From a virus, in IMG/VR virus record IMGVR_UViG_3300046170_000478, positions 30,028 to 94,027 of that record: a DNA stretch of 64,000 nt; one strand, given 5' to 3'. The notes under the pieces were generated by a model. The model ran no database searches, was not told where the DNA came from, and worked only from the letters and a program-made list of their open reading frames with translations. This document shows, piece after piece, positions 51,395 to 59,954 of this stretch (its first letter is position 1; the number at the start of each line of letters is the position of its first letter). A program made the position numbers and the translations under genes.

Positions 51395-53955
51395 TGTTTG
51401 AAGACTTCACACCATATGATGATTGCGAGCCAGCTGGGGTTGAGCTTCCGAAAACAGTTGTTAACGAATCAAAGTTAAAGGAGCTAGGTCTGGATCTAGA
51501 TAGCACGAATAAGGAGATCCTATATGAGCTTGCAAGGAAGGGGTTAAAAGATCGTGGTATTATACGGTACGAAAATAAAGAAGTTTATTTTTCTAGAACA
51601 CAACAAGAGTTAGAGACTCTGGTAGATTTGGATTTTACAGATTATATCTTGCTTAACTGGGATGTCCTCAATTTTTGCCATGACAATAATATTCCAACTG
51701 GTGCTGGCCGAGGTTCTGCTGCAGGTTCTCTTGTTTTATATTTGCTAGGAGTTACTAATATTGATCCTATACCTAATAATCTTTTTTTTGAGCGATTTGT
51801 GTCTAAATCAAGAGCAAAGAAGGTTGAAGACAAAAGGGGTAATAAATTTCTTGTTGGGAGTCTCCTCCCAGATGTTGATTCTGATATTTCTTATGATCAA
51901 AGACATAAGGTTATAGAATATATTGAGAGGAAACACGAGGGTAGGACAGCAAAAATACTTACGTTTAATACTTTTAGCTCCAAGCTCTGTATTAGAGAAG
52001 CTACTAAATACTTTGATCGAGCGAAAGAGATTGAAGCTAATAGAGTTTCGGATATGATACCTAAAATTCATGGAAAAGTTTTTTCTTTGAATCAGGCGAG
52101 AGAGGAGGGGGAAAGTTTTAAATCTTGGGTTAAGAGCCACAAGAAAACATTTGAAAATGCTTTGAAGGTAGAAGGTCTACCGAAGAACTCTGGGGTCCAT
52201 CCCTCTGGGATTGCTATTTGTTCTAAGAAAATTGAGGATATGGTTCCTCTTCAGAGAACTAAGGACGGAGATTTAATTACTGGCTACGACATGAATGATG
52301 TAGCAGATCTAATGGTCAAGTTTGATATCTTGGGGTTAAGAACATTGACTATTGCTCACAAGACCTGTGATAAAGTACAGGTTGATCTTGAGGATATTGA
52401 CCCAAATGATAAATTAATTTACGATATTCTCCAAGATTTCAAACATCCCATGGGATTGTTCCAGATTTCAGCTGAGACAAACTTTAAAGTTTGTAGAAAA
52501 GTTAAACCAGTAGATATTAATGAGCTTTCAGATGTTGTTGCTCTTGCTAGGCCAGCAGCTCTCCAGTTTGTAGATTCTTACAAGAACCAGAAAGATGACC
52601 CTACAGAGTTAAATTTAAATCCAGAGCTAGATAATATTTTATCTTGGTCAAAGAACGTTATCTTGTATCAAGAGCAATTAATGCAAATCGCCCACAACGT
52701 TTTTGGATTAAGTCTTGAAGAAGCGGAGGTTCTCAGAAGGATAGTGGGAAAGAAAAAGGTGGATGAAATGCCCAAGTGGAAGGATAGAATTTATGATGCA
52801 GCCAAATCAAGGAGCTTGAGTGAAGAAATAGCTGACTTTTATTGGAATTCTCTGGTCGCAGCGTCTCATTACTCTTTCAACAAGTCTCATAGCTTTGCTT
52901 ATGCGGACTTGGCGGCTAAGACGGTTTATCTTAAACACACTTACCCTCAGGAATTTTTTCTTTCAATCTTGGAATGTTCTGAATTTGATCCAGAGCCGCT
53001 GGAGGTAATATCTGGAGTAAATGAAGAATTATCTGACTTCGGTATCAAAATGTTACCGCCCTGTTTGTTTAAATCAGATTTTAATTTTAAAATAGAGGGG
53101 AATGACATCAGGTATGGATTAAATAGTATTAAAGGAATTTCTTTGAAATCTATACAAAGCTTAATCGATTTTAGAGGAAAAAAATTTAATAATAAATACG
53201 AGGTTTTTCTAGCCGCAAAGCAGTGTGGGATTAACATCTCTGTTTTAGCTGCGCTTATCCAAGCTGGAACAATGGATAACACAGGCACAAATAGAACTCG
53301 GCTAGTATTAGAGGCTCAATCATTTAATCTGTTAACAGACAGGGAGAAGAGGAATTTTGTTAAGATGGGAGAAAGGTTTGGGTATGATATATTGAAGGCA
53401 ATATCAGAAGTCGTTAAGAATCAAACTTTGGCAGATGATAACCGCCCTATAATGAAAGAGAAGCGATTCGGCACATTTGAAAAGAAGTATTCGGGTTATA
53501 AAAAAATATATAATCAGAATAGGAAACACGAGATGTTTTCAAATTGGAGGTATGAGACTACTTTATTGGGATATAGTTATTCTCATAATCTACGAGATTG
53601 CTTTATAGATAGGTTTTCTTCTTTAGTAGATATAAAGGAGCTAGACTTTTTTACTGACAGGGAAACATTCCAAGTGGTCGGGGAGGTAAAAGATTTTTTC
53701 GTTAGAGTGTCTTCTAATGACAATAAATATATGATACTAACAATTTGCGATAATACTGCGACGAAGAATTTTCTATTTATGGATAATAGCAGAGAACAGA
53801 AGCTATCTAATTTTCTTGCGCGTGGCAAAAAGATTGCAAAGAATCAAGTAATTGTTATAAATGGCTCAAGAAGTAGCGATGCCTTCTTTGTAGATAAAAT
53901 AAATTCAATCGATACAGATATATATATGAAATTGAAAGAGGTAAAAAATGACTAG
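51394..53955 (+). CDS. dnaE: DNA polymerase III alpha catalytic subunit (no PHP)
   Basis: An 853-residue C-family polymerase starting directly at the palm region. G-A-G-R-G-S-A-A-G-S near 103, the catalytic P-D-V-D-S-D near 158-163 and V-K-F-D-I-L-G-L-R near 307 give the three active-site Asp. A fingers and helix-hairpin-helix part follows (I-I/L-Q-A-G-T near 625). An OB-like strand set appears near 760-800. The PHP domain normally fused at the N-terminus is a separate gene upstream. C-family replicases are rare in phages. Confidence 0.92.
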   Translation: MFEDFTPYDDCEPAGVELPKTVVNESKLKELGLDLDSTNKEILYELARKGLKDRGIIRYENKEVYFSRTQQELETLVDLDFTDYILLNWDVLNFCHDNNIPTGAGRGSAAGSLVLYLLGVTNIDPIPNNLFFERFVSKSRAKKVEDKRGNKFLVGSLLPDVDSDISYDQRHKVIEYIERKHEGRTAKILTFNTFSSKLCIREATKYFDRAKEIEANRVSDMIPKIHGKVFSLNQAREEGESFKSWVKSHKKTFENALKVEGLPKNSGVHPSGIAICSKKIEDMVPLQRTKDGDLITGYDMNDVADLMVKFDILGLRTLTIAHKTCDKVQVDLEDIDPNDKLIYDILQDFKHPMGLFQISAETNFKVCRKVKPVDINELSDVVALARPAALQFVDSYKNQKDDPTELNLNPELDNILSWSKNVILYQEQLMQIAHNVFGLSLEEAEVLRRIVGKKKVDEMPKWKDRIYDAAKSRSLSEEIADFYWNSLVAASHYSFNKSHSFAYADLAAKTVYLKHTYPQEFFLSILECSEFDPEPLEVISGVNEELSDFGIKMLPPCLFKSDFNFKIEGNDIRYGLNSIKGISLKSIQSLIDFRGKKFNNKYEVFLAAKQCGINISVLAALIQAGTMDNTGTNRTRLVLEAQSFNLLTDREKRNFVKMGERFGYDILKAISEVVKNQTLADDNRPIMKEKRFGTFEKKYSGYKKIYNQNRKHEMFSNWRYETTLLGYSYSHNLRDCFIDRFSSLVDIKELDFFTDRETFQVVGEVKDFFVRVSSNDNKYMILTICDNTATKNFLFMDNSREQKLSNFLARGKKIAKNQVIVINGSRSSDAFFVDKINSIDTDIYMKLKEVKND

Positions 53956-56290
53956 CCTTCCTTTTACCCCACATATAGAAGGAGTAATCAAAACAACTGA
54001 AGAGTTGTGTGATGTTTTATACAGGAATGGAGCGGATACAGATTTGTTTTTCCACTGCTTCTTGAATGACTTAAGTGAGTCTTGCTCCTCTATTTTTAAA
54101 AAAGTAGATATTGAACCCAAAGATCTTTTAAAAGAGTCTCGCAAGGTTTTAAGCAAGAAAAGAAAAAATAAGTATACGAAGAAGTTTCTAAAGACAGAGG
54201 TCAGGAAGCTCTTGAGAGAAGCGGAAAAAGTTTCACGGGAGAGTTTTTCCTTGGATTACATACCTCCAGAGGTCATTTTGATGGTGTTCTTTGAAGAAGA
54301 GTATTCGCCTAAGGTAATTAAAAAATTATTTCCAGCAGGAGATGAGGCTTCTGCGGAGGTGGTATTGGGATTTATTACAGAGTCTTCTTTGATTGTCAAA
54401 GATGTGGATTTTGGCAGTGATTTTGTAGATGCTCCGATTAATACTCCAGAGGATTGGATAGATATGTTCTCTAAGAATGAGATATTATCACAATTTGCTG
54501 AAAATTTAAATTTAAAAGCTTTAAATCAAGACTTTGACACTATCGTTGATTTTGACGGCAAGATAGATGAGATAGCTACTGTGCTTTGCAGGAAAAAAAA
54601 GCCGAATGCATTACTTGTGGGGCCAGCTGGGACGGGCAAGACTTCTTTGGTCGAGGGATTAGCTTCTAAAATAGTTTCTGGACATGCTCCAGAGCTGATA
54701 GCCAACAAGGTTATTTACTCCGTCAGCTTGTCAAGTATGGTTGCTGGCACAGAATATCGGGGTCAGTTTGAAAAACGCTTAGAAGATTTCGTTTCTGAAG
54801 CTAAAAAATATTCTAACTTAGTTTTATTTATCGATGAAGTTCATACCTTAGTGGGGGCGGGAGGAGCTACCAATAATTCCTTAGAAGCTTCAAACATACT
54901 TAAGCCAGAATTGGCTCGTGGGACGATTAGCTGCATTGGAGCTACAACTATTAATGAGTATACTAATACGATTAAGAAAGACTCAGCGCTTGATCGGAGG
55001 TTTGAGCGGATCTCAATTCGTGAACCATCTAAATTTCAGATGAAAGAGATTTTGCCTACAATAACCTCATATTATGAAGACTTTCATGGAGTGAGTTATA
55101 CTGATAGATTCTTAGATAATGTGATGGACTATTGTGAGAAGTATATGCCTAATAAGTTTTATCCAGATAAGGCTATTGACGTTATTGATCACTGCGGCGC
55201 TCAATCAAAGGTGAGTCATAATGAGGTGGACCCATCTATAAAAGATCAGCAAATAGAAGCTATGTCAGCAGCACTAGATCCAGAGAGGGACCATTTACAG
55301 ATTTTAGAGAAGTTGAATGAATCATTAGAAAAGTGGGCGGGGTCTGTTTCTCAAAAGACTCCAGAGGTAAAGCTTCGTCATCTAAGGGATTTCTTTGACC
55401 GTAAGAAAAACCCGTTAAGTAATAGAGATGTAACAGATAAAGTATTTAATTGTATTGGCGACTCTATTATTGGCCAAAAACATTTTCTCAAAAAACTAAG
55501 GGAGAAGATGATTCTTTCTGGCCTTGGTATTCGGAAGACGGATAATTTTGCATCTCCAGATTGCTTTGTGATTAGTGGGCCAAGATTTAGCGGCAAGTCT
55601 TATTTTGTAGAATTATTGGAGGATGGTTTGGAAAAAAATTCTGTAAATGTATTGTCTTACAGTGGGGTCCATTTCTCAGATTCTTACGCAGCTCATAAAA
55701 TAGCCTCTTCAGATGGTCATAACACATCTATTTGTGAAAAAGTTTTAATCTCTCCGAATAGTGTTATAATTATAGATGATTTCCACAAAGTCAGCCCCTT
55801 ATCCATTCCTTTGTTTAATCAGATATTCAAGCATGGGCAGCTTCAAATGAGCAATGGGGATATTGCTGACTTTACAAATTGTAAAATATTTTTAACAAGC
55901 GCTGTTTCTACTAGTCAATCATCAATGGGGTTCCAAAAGGAGACCTCGGATAAAGATAATTTAATTATACACCCAGATATATTGTCACTTGTAGATGAAT
56001 GTTTTTCTCTAAAAGAGTTGAATAGCAAGGGGTTAAGAAGATTGCTTTGGTCTAAATTGAATAGATTAAAAAATAGATTAAAAGATAATAATATAGAATT
56101 AACCTTCAATTTCAATTATATTAAACACATTGTATCTCAAATTGATAAGGAAAAAATAAAAGTAGATGCTTTAAGTAAGAAGATGTTATCGGAAATCACG
56201 CCATTTGTTTCAGAGAGGGTTCTGTCTGGAGAAAAAAATATTGAACTTTTTGTTGAAAAAGGTTTAAATAAGCATGATCATACATTATGA
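53948..56290 (+). CDS. Clp-like double AAA+ ATPase
   Basis: A 780-residue ClpA/ClpC-type unfoldase. D1: Walker A G-P-A-G-T-G-K-T near 224, pore loop T-E-Y-R-G-Q-F-E-K near 270, Walker B F-I-D-E-V-H near 292, Arg finger L-D-R-R-F-E. D2: Walker A G-P-R-F-S-G-K-S near 543 and Walker B I-I-I-D-D near 606. The D2 pore loop lacks the usual G-Y-V-G. A tripeptide M-G-F near 659 lies where ClpA has IGL and ClpX has IGF, the ClpP-docking loop. It overlaps the polymerase gene by 8 bases. Confidence 0.88.
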   Translation: MTSLPFTPHIEGVIKTTEELCDVLYRNGADTDLFFHCFLNDLSESCSSIFKKVDIEPKDLLKESRKVLSKKRKNKYTKKFLKTEVRKLLREAEKVSRESFSLDYIPPEVILMVFFEEEYSPKVIKKLFPAGDEASAEVVLGFITESSLIVKDVDFGSDFVDAPINTPEDWIDMFSKNEILSQFAENLNLKALNQDFDTIVDFDGKIDEIATVLCRKKKPNALLVGPAGTGKTSLVEGLASKIVSGHAPELIANKVIYSVSLSSMVAGTEYRGQFEKRLEDFVSEAKKYSNLVLFIDEVHTLVGAGGATNNSLEASNILKPELARGTISCIGATTINEYTNTIKKDSALDRRFERISIREPSKFQMKEILPTITSYYEDFHGVSYTDRFLDNVMDYCEKYMPNKFYPDKAIDVIDHCGAQSKVSHNEVDPSIKDQQIEAMSAALDPERDHLQILEKLNESLEKWAGSVSQKTPEVKLRHLRDFFDRKKNPLSNRDVTDKVFNCIGDSIIGQKHFLKKLREKMILSGLGIRKTDNFASPDCFVISGPRFSGKSYFVELLEDGLEKNSVNVLSYSGVHFSDSYAAHKIASSDGHNTSICEKVLISPNSVIIIDDFHKVSPLSIPLFNQIFKHGQLQMSNGDIADFTNCKIFLTSAVSTSQSSMGFQKETSDKDNLIIHPDILSLVDECFSLKELNSKGLRRLLWSKLNRLKNRLKDNNIELTFNFNYIKHIVSQIDKEKIKVDALSKKMLSEITPFVSERVLSGEKNIELFVEKGLNKHDHTL

Positions 56291-56460
56291 GTGGTTCCAC
56301 TGCTAGGAGAATACGTGAGTTGATCGGCTACGACAAAAAAAACGGCAACCATATCCAAAAAAAACTTTACAAGATCCAGAAAAAACGCTATATTGAGTTG
56401 GGAGACGAAGAATACTGGAAAAGCGTCCAAGGAAGATTTACAAAAAAAGATCATGAGTGA
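56287..56460 (+). CDS. Small basic protein
   Basis: A 57-residue protein starting in the ClpA-like stop (ATGA). It is strongly basic (many Lys and Arg), M-S-G-S-T-A-R-R-I-R-E-L to F-T-K-K-D-H-E, mostly helical, and could bind nucleic acid. It overlaps the next start by 8 bases. Coupling to both neighbours supports expression. Confidence 0.6.
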   Translation: MSGSTARRIRELIGYDKKNGNHIQKKLYKIQKKRYIELGDEEYWKSVQGRFTKKDHE

Positions 56461-56665
56461 AAACACTAAACAAAACGACGAATGGAAGCAGCGTGAATTA
56501 GGCGCTCTTTGGAGAGTAGACGGTCAGAAGCAATCTTACTATAGTGGTTCTATTAAGGACGCAGATGGTAATGAGCTTAAAATCGTCTGTTTCCCCAATT
56601 CCTTCAAAGAGAAGGGTTCAAACCAGCCAGATATTAGAATTTACGCGAGTAAAGAGAAAGGTTAA
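56453..56665 (+). CDS. Conserved small phage protein
   Basis: A 70-residue protein from ATG 56453; an in-frame TTG farther upstream would extend it into the previous gene and is less likely. It has E-L-G-A-L-W-R-V-D-G, S-G-S-I-K-D-A-D-G-N-E and N-Q-P-D-I-R-I-Y strands, a small beta barrel pattern common in phage genomes near replication genes. The function is unknown. Confidence 0.6.
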   Translation: MSENTKQNDEWKQRELGALWRVDGQKQSYYSGSIKDADGNELKIVCFPNSFKEKGSNQPDIRIYASKEKG

Positions 56666-56666
56666 G

Positions 56667-56894
56667 ATGACTGAAGAAGATACAAATAAGCTGAAGTCTT
56701 TTTTAACTTCTGAGATGGTCTCTCGTATTACTTTGGCGGAAGCAATCAACATTATGCATAATCTAGCTGTTCAAGAAGTTGAGCAGAATGTTGAACAGAT
56801 GTCAGAAGAAGAAAGGATTTCTGCTCTAGAAGAACTTCAGTCTAAAGTTGAGTCAGCATCAGTTGAAAATGCAGATGGTAATTTAGAAAAATAA
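56667..56894 (+). CDS. Small acidic helical protein
   Basis: A 75-residue protein starting at ATG 56667, 1 nt after the previous stop. It is acidic and helical (I-M-H-N-L-A-V-Q-E-V-E; M-S-E-E-E-R-I-S-A-L-E-E-L). No family is recognised. It ends just before a dyad-bearing gap. Confidence 0.55.
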   Translation: MTEEDTNKLKSFLTSEMVSRITLAEAINIMHNLAVQEVEQNVEQMSEEERISALEELQSKVESASVENADGNLEK

Positions 56895-56908
56895 GTGTAA
56901 GACACTTA
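56892..56908 (+). promoter_or_regulatory. TAAGTGT-AAG-ACACTTA dyad
   Basis: A perfect 7-bp inverted repeat containing GTGTAA (56895-56900), which ends 10 nt before ATG 56911. The first TAA is the stop codon of the preceding gene. Confidence 0.55.
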
Positions 56909-56910
56909 TA

Positions 56911-57327
56911 ATGCCTTATACAGTCGAGTTTTTAGATGACGAGTTATATCGTAGCCTGTCTTTTGATGCTGATATCAAGTTTGAACAGGGGACCGAATAT
57001 GCTAAAAAAATCTGGGTTTTAAAAAAGTATAAAAGTCAGGGGGGTAAGATCGAGTTGACTGAATTTGAGGAAGAGAAGAAAAAACATACTGTAAATAAGT
57101 ATTCTTCTTACTCCCTGAGTAAGTCATTTAGAAACGATGAGCTAGTAGTGGAGGTGATTCAACATTATACTCTGCAAGACGACTTTGACTTCTTTTCTAA
57201 AGCGGAACTAGAAGAAGATACTGGAGATGAGAGTCTTAATAAAGAGTTGACTAAAATTAAAGAATCTGATTTTAGTGAACAATTGATTAAAAATCTTATT
57301 GAAGAATTTGATTGTGAAGGCGAATAG
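56911..57327 (+). CDS. Conserved unknown acidic protein
   Basis: A 138-residue protein, one of those with the clear dyad motif before its ATG, hence probably a transcription-unit head. The N-terminal half has alternating strands (Y-T-V-E-F-L-D-D-E; K-K-I-W-V-L-K-K-Y) and the C-terminus is a long acidic helix. Its tail overlaps the hldD start. No function is recognised. Confidence 0.55.
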   Translation: MPYTVEFLDDELYRSLSFDADIKFEQGTEYAKKIWVLKKYKSQGGKIELTEFEEEKKKHTVNKYSSYSLSKSFRNDELVVEVIQHYTLQDDFDFFSKAELEEDTGDESLNKELTKIKESDFSEQLIKNLIEEFDCEGE

Positions 57328-58156
57328 AGTATTAATCACTGGTGCGGGCGGATTCATAGGCGGCAATTTAGCCGCCTATTTATCTCATAGGGGATACAAT
57401 GTAACAAAATTTGATTTTAATCTTGGTCATTCTGGATTGCCTAATGTCTTTGATCAAGATATTGTTATTCACCTTGGGGCTAATTCCAGTACAACAGAGA
57501 GAAATTTAAAGAAAATCCTCAAGCAGAATTTTGAATTTTCCAAGAAACTATTTGAGCTATGTGCGAGTGTAGATGTTAAGTTCCAGTATGCAAGCAGCGC
57601 ATCTGTTTATGGAACGGGGAAGAATTTTAATGAAGATGACTTCTGTAAACCTATAAGTCCGTATGCCTTTAGCAAATATATGTTTGATTGCTGGTTATTG
57701 AATCAAGATTATCCATACCAAGGTTTTAGGTATTTTAATGTTTATGGCTTAGGAGAAAATAAGAAGGGAGATCAGGCGAGTCCTGTGTCCAAGTTTATTA
57801 AACAAGCTTACAAAGACGGAGAGATAAGTTTATTTGAAAAAAGTGACAGGATAAAAAGGGATTTTGTTTGTGTCGATGATATTTGTGAGATCCATTACGA
57901 AATGCTTCTTAAAGATGAATCGGGCATATTTAATGTTGGAACTGGCAAGCCCATTTCTTTTACTGATGTCGCTGAGATAATACAATCAAAAATGACATGT
58001 GAAATCAAGGAAATACCTATGCCGAAACAGCTTGTGGGGCAATATCAGAGATTCACTAAAGCAAATAACTCTAAGTTATTAAAAGTTATTGGCGATTATA
58101 AATGGAAGAGTGTAAAGGATTATGTAGAAGAAAATTTAAATGCTCTCTCTAGTTAA
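57314..58156 (+). CDS. hldD: ADP-L-glycero-D-manno-heptose 6-epimerase
   Basis: A 280-residue epimerase; I take GTG 57314 as the start, giving M-K-A-N-R-V-L-I-T-G, though a TTG at 57299 is possible. It follows E. coli HldD along its length: NADP site G-A-G-G-F-I-G-G, S-S-T-T-E, A-S-S-A-S-V-Y-G, Y-A-F-S-K-Y-M-F-D (catalytic Tyr/Lys), G-F-R-Y-F-N-V-Y-G and G-I-F-N-V-G-T-G. It epimerises ADP-heptose, the donor of the LPS inner core. It pairs with the GT9 genes. Confidence 0.85.
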   Translation: MKANRVLITGAGGFIGGNLAAYLSHRGYNVTKFDFNLGHSGLPNVFDQDIVIHLGANSSTTERNLKKILKQNFEFSKKLFELCASVDVKFQYASSASVYGTGKNFNEDDFCKPISPYAFSKYMFDCWLLNQDYPYQGFRYFNVYGLGENKKGDQASPVSKFIKQAYKDGEISLFEKSDRIKRDFVCVDDICEIHYEMLLKDESGIFNVGTGKPISFTDVAEIIQSKMTCEIKEIPMPKQLVGQYQRFTKANNSKLLKVIGDYKWKSVKDYVEENLNALSS

Positions 58157-58406
58157 ATCAGTATTAAAGTCAGTAGAGTTATATTTAACTTTAAAGAATA
58201 AACTATTCTTCTTTGAATTAACCAATAACCATGAAAGAAAAAGAAAAAAAATCATCCAAGAGATTGAAGATATTAGGTCTAATGACGGTGATGCTGACAG
58301 GGCTGATCTCTTGCGGGAACAACTCATCAGTGAAGACAAATCCTTTAAACATTTATCAGCCTTCTACTCTAAGTCTTCAGAACGGGATTCCAGTTCAGAC
58401 AAGTAA
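58140..58406 (+). CDS. Lysis-region protein overlapping an Rz1-like gene
   Basis: An 88-residue protein starting inside the hldD end. An N-terminal amphipathic, mildly hydrophobic stretch (L-S-L-V-K-S-V-L-K-S-V-E-L-Y-L) is followed by charged coiled coil (I-I-Q-E-I-E-D-I-R, A-D-R-A-D-L-L-R-E-Q-L) and H-L-S-A-F-Y. Its last 176 bases are read in another frame by the lipoprotein gene. The arrangement resembles Rz/Rz1 spanin pairs, though a clear transmembrane helix is not obvious here. Confidence 0.6.
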   Translation: MLSLVKSVLKSVELYLTLKNKLFFFELTNNHERKRKKIIQEIEDIRSNDGDADRADLLREQLISEDKSFKHLSAFYSKSSERDSSSDK

Positions 58407-58500
58407 AGGTATATATACCCCCCAGACAGATGAAGTTTGGCATTCTGATGCTAGATTTAGGAAGCTTGAGAGGCAGCTTTATTTTCCCAGCGTGAAATAG
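58231..58500 (+). CDS. Rz1-like outer-membrane lipoprotein
   Basis: An 89-residue protein. A basic N-terminus is followed by a hydrophobic segment and the lipobox L-I-S-C with C28 as the acylated residue, so the mature part is an outer-membrane lipoprotein. The mature protein has Q-P-S-T-L-S-L-Q and T-P-Q-T-D-E-V-W-H-S-D-A-R-F, a pattern repeatedly found next to lysis genes. It starts within the preceding frame, the hallmark of nested o-spanins. It probably disrupts the outer membrane at lysis. Confidence 0.7.
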   Translation: MKEKEKKSSKRLKILGLMTVMLTGLISCGNNSSVKTNPLNIYQPSTLSLQNGIPVQTSKGIYTPQTDEVWHSDARFRKLERQLYFPSVK

Positions 58501-58509
58501 AGCTTTTTA

Positions 58510-58532
58510 AGTGTAGATCTTGTATATACACT
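58510..58532 (+). promoter_or_regulatory. AGTGTA...TACACT dyad
   Basis: AGTGTA (58510-58515) and TACACT (58527-58532) form a perfect inverted repeat around an 11-nt spacer. GTGTAG at 58511-58516 lies 30 nt before ATG 58547, longer than the common spacing. Confidence 0.45.
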
Positions 58533-58546
58533 AACTTTAAATTTAT

Positions 58547-58792
58547 ATGCCTGATCCAAATCACACAAAAGGAGACATACACTCTAATTTCTCAGTTACT
58601 TCTGGAACATGGACTGGTTATAGGGTTGAAGTAACAGGTCTTTACAATGATTATTCTAGTAGTGATTTAGACGCACATGTCTGTAGGGAATTCAACAAAA
58701 AAATAAGAGATTTGGGCCAACCAGAATCTCTTTATATAGCTCCTTATGATGCTGGCTTGAGGTATACGGGTGATGGTTCCACTTTTTCTTAA
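58547..58792 (+). CDS. Small unknown protein
   Basis: An 81-residue protein with its own dyad-bearing upstream gap. It has alternating strands (N-F-S-V-T-S-G-T-W-T-G-Y-R-V-E-V) and an acidic loop, with P-Y-D-A-G near the C-terminus. There is no signal peptide. The family is not recognised. Confidence 0.55.
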   Translation: MPDPNHTKGDIHSNFSVTSGTWTGYRVEVTGLYNDYSSSDLDAHVCREFNKKIRDLGQPESLYIAPYDAGLRYTGDGSTFS

Positions 58793-58846
58793 TTTCTTTT
58801 AAGAAATAGTTGATATTACATTCTATAAATCATATAATAATCACAT

Positions 58847-59044
58847 ATGAACTCTATTGAATTTAGTGATGAAGAGCTTAATGCTCTTATGCAATTAATT
58901 GATATCGCAATTAAATCTCAAGGCTTGAATGTAGCTCAAGCTGGTGTCATCTTAGCGGACAAAGTTCGCGAAGCGGCTTCTCCTCCTCCTGAAGTTGATT
59001 CTGAACCCAAATTTGCTGAAGAAGCAGAGGTGGTATCAGATTAG
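58847..59044 (+). CDS. Small acidic phage protein
   Basis: A 65-residue acidic protein: an amphipathic helical half (F-S-D-E-E-L-N-A-L-M-Q-L-I-D) and a Pro/Glu-rich tail. It ends before the strong bidirectional terminator. The gap before it holds TTGATATTACATT but not the full motif. Confidence 0.5.
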   Translation: MNSIEFSDEELNALMQLIDIAIKSQGLNVAQAGVILADKVREAASPPPEVDSEPKFAEEAEVVSD

Positions 59045-59074
59045 TCTAATTCTACTTAGACATATCAGTTCATA

Positions 59075-59107
59075 AAGACACGATAGCCCCTTGGGTTATC
59101 GTGTCTT
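59075..59107. terminator. Bidirectional 15-bp hairpin between convergent genes
   Basis: Bases 59075-59089 pair with 59093-59107 (one G-T wobble) around the loop CTT. It lies between two convergent genes, so it should stop transcription from both sides even though the flanking T-runs are short. Confidence 0.85.
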
Positions 59108-59123
59108 CATTTATTTAGGTCGT

Positions 59124-59954
59124 CTAATAAGTTTTCCGCTTACCTAGAAGTAAAATTATAGGGATGGCACTAAGAAGAATAAAATGCGCCTCTGGGATTG
59201 CAGTACCCGTTGTACCACTGAACTTTAAAATAGATGGGTTTTGTGAGAATGATACACCATTGAAGTAAATATCATCGCCTTGTACCGCGAATTGATCTAA
59301 CGAACTTAAAGTGAGTTGGGCATTTGGAGATAAGTTAACGATAGACCTTTCGGTTTGACTATTGATTGAGTCTCCAGCCCCTCGTAGAGTTAAACTGCTG
59401 GTTGAATCAACATTTATTTGTAATCCTATTGCGGAAAACATAGCGTTCATACTCGACCCTTCAGTTATATTTAAAGTAGAATAAACATTATCATCATCAT
59501 CTACTCCAGTAAAACCATTATTGTTTTGAAAAGTAAAATTCGTAGATTTTAATGTTACTGAAAACTCGTCACCGATTTCAATATTTGAATAAGAGGGGCT
59601 ATCTTCAAGTATTAGGGCATCCGTTATAGTCAATATGTTAGTAATAGGCGAATCTCTGTTTAATTCCAGAGAATCTGATTCTGAAAAATCCCAGTTTGGG
59701 GCATCATAAAAATCATAAATATCTTCTTCTTCTGCGTCCCAAACTATAACCATATCTAATTTCTTATCTTCGCTTTCGGCTATATCTACAACCTCCTCGT
59801 TACTAATCTGGATGGGTCTTTGAATATTGACTACAGGGTTGATATTAGGGTTTTCTGTAGGGTTTATTAGGAATACATTTCCTTCTACAGAGGCAATAAT
59901 AGCAGATTTAGCTACAGAAATAATTGAGAGTAAAGTTATGAGTGTGCGCTTCAT
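59124..59954 (-). CDS. Secreted PEP-CTERM protein (cargo)
   Basis: A 276-residue protein. The N-terminus (M-K-R-T-L-I-T-L-L-S-I-I-S-V-A-K-S-A) is a signal peptide. The C-terminus has I-P-E-A, a hydrophobic helix and G-K-R-K, the tripartite PEP-CTERM signal cut by exosortase. The body is beta-rich, Asp/Asn/Ser-rich and may form a beta-helix. No phage structural motif is visible. In bacteria such proteins are exported and anchored or secreted with exopolysaccharide, so this looks like host-type cargo that alters the cell surface. ATGA overlap with the upstream gene. Confidence 0.75.
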   Translation of the reverse strand: MKRTLITLLSIISVAKSAIIASVEGNVFLINPTENPNINPVVNIQRPIQISNEEVVDIAESEDKKLDMVIVWDAEEEDIYDFYDAPNWDFSESDSLELNRDSPITNILTITDALILEDSPSYSNIEIGDEFSVTLKSTNFTFQNNNGFTGVDDDDNVYSTLNITEGSSMNAMFSAIGLQINVDSTSSLTLRGAGDSINSQTERSIVNLSPNAQLTLSSLDQFAVQGDDIYFNGVSFSQNPSILKFSGTTGTAIPEAHFILLSAIPIILLLGKRKTY

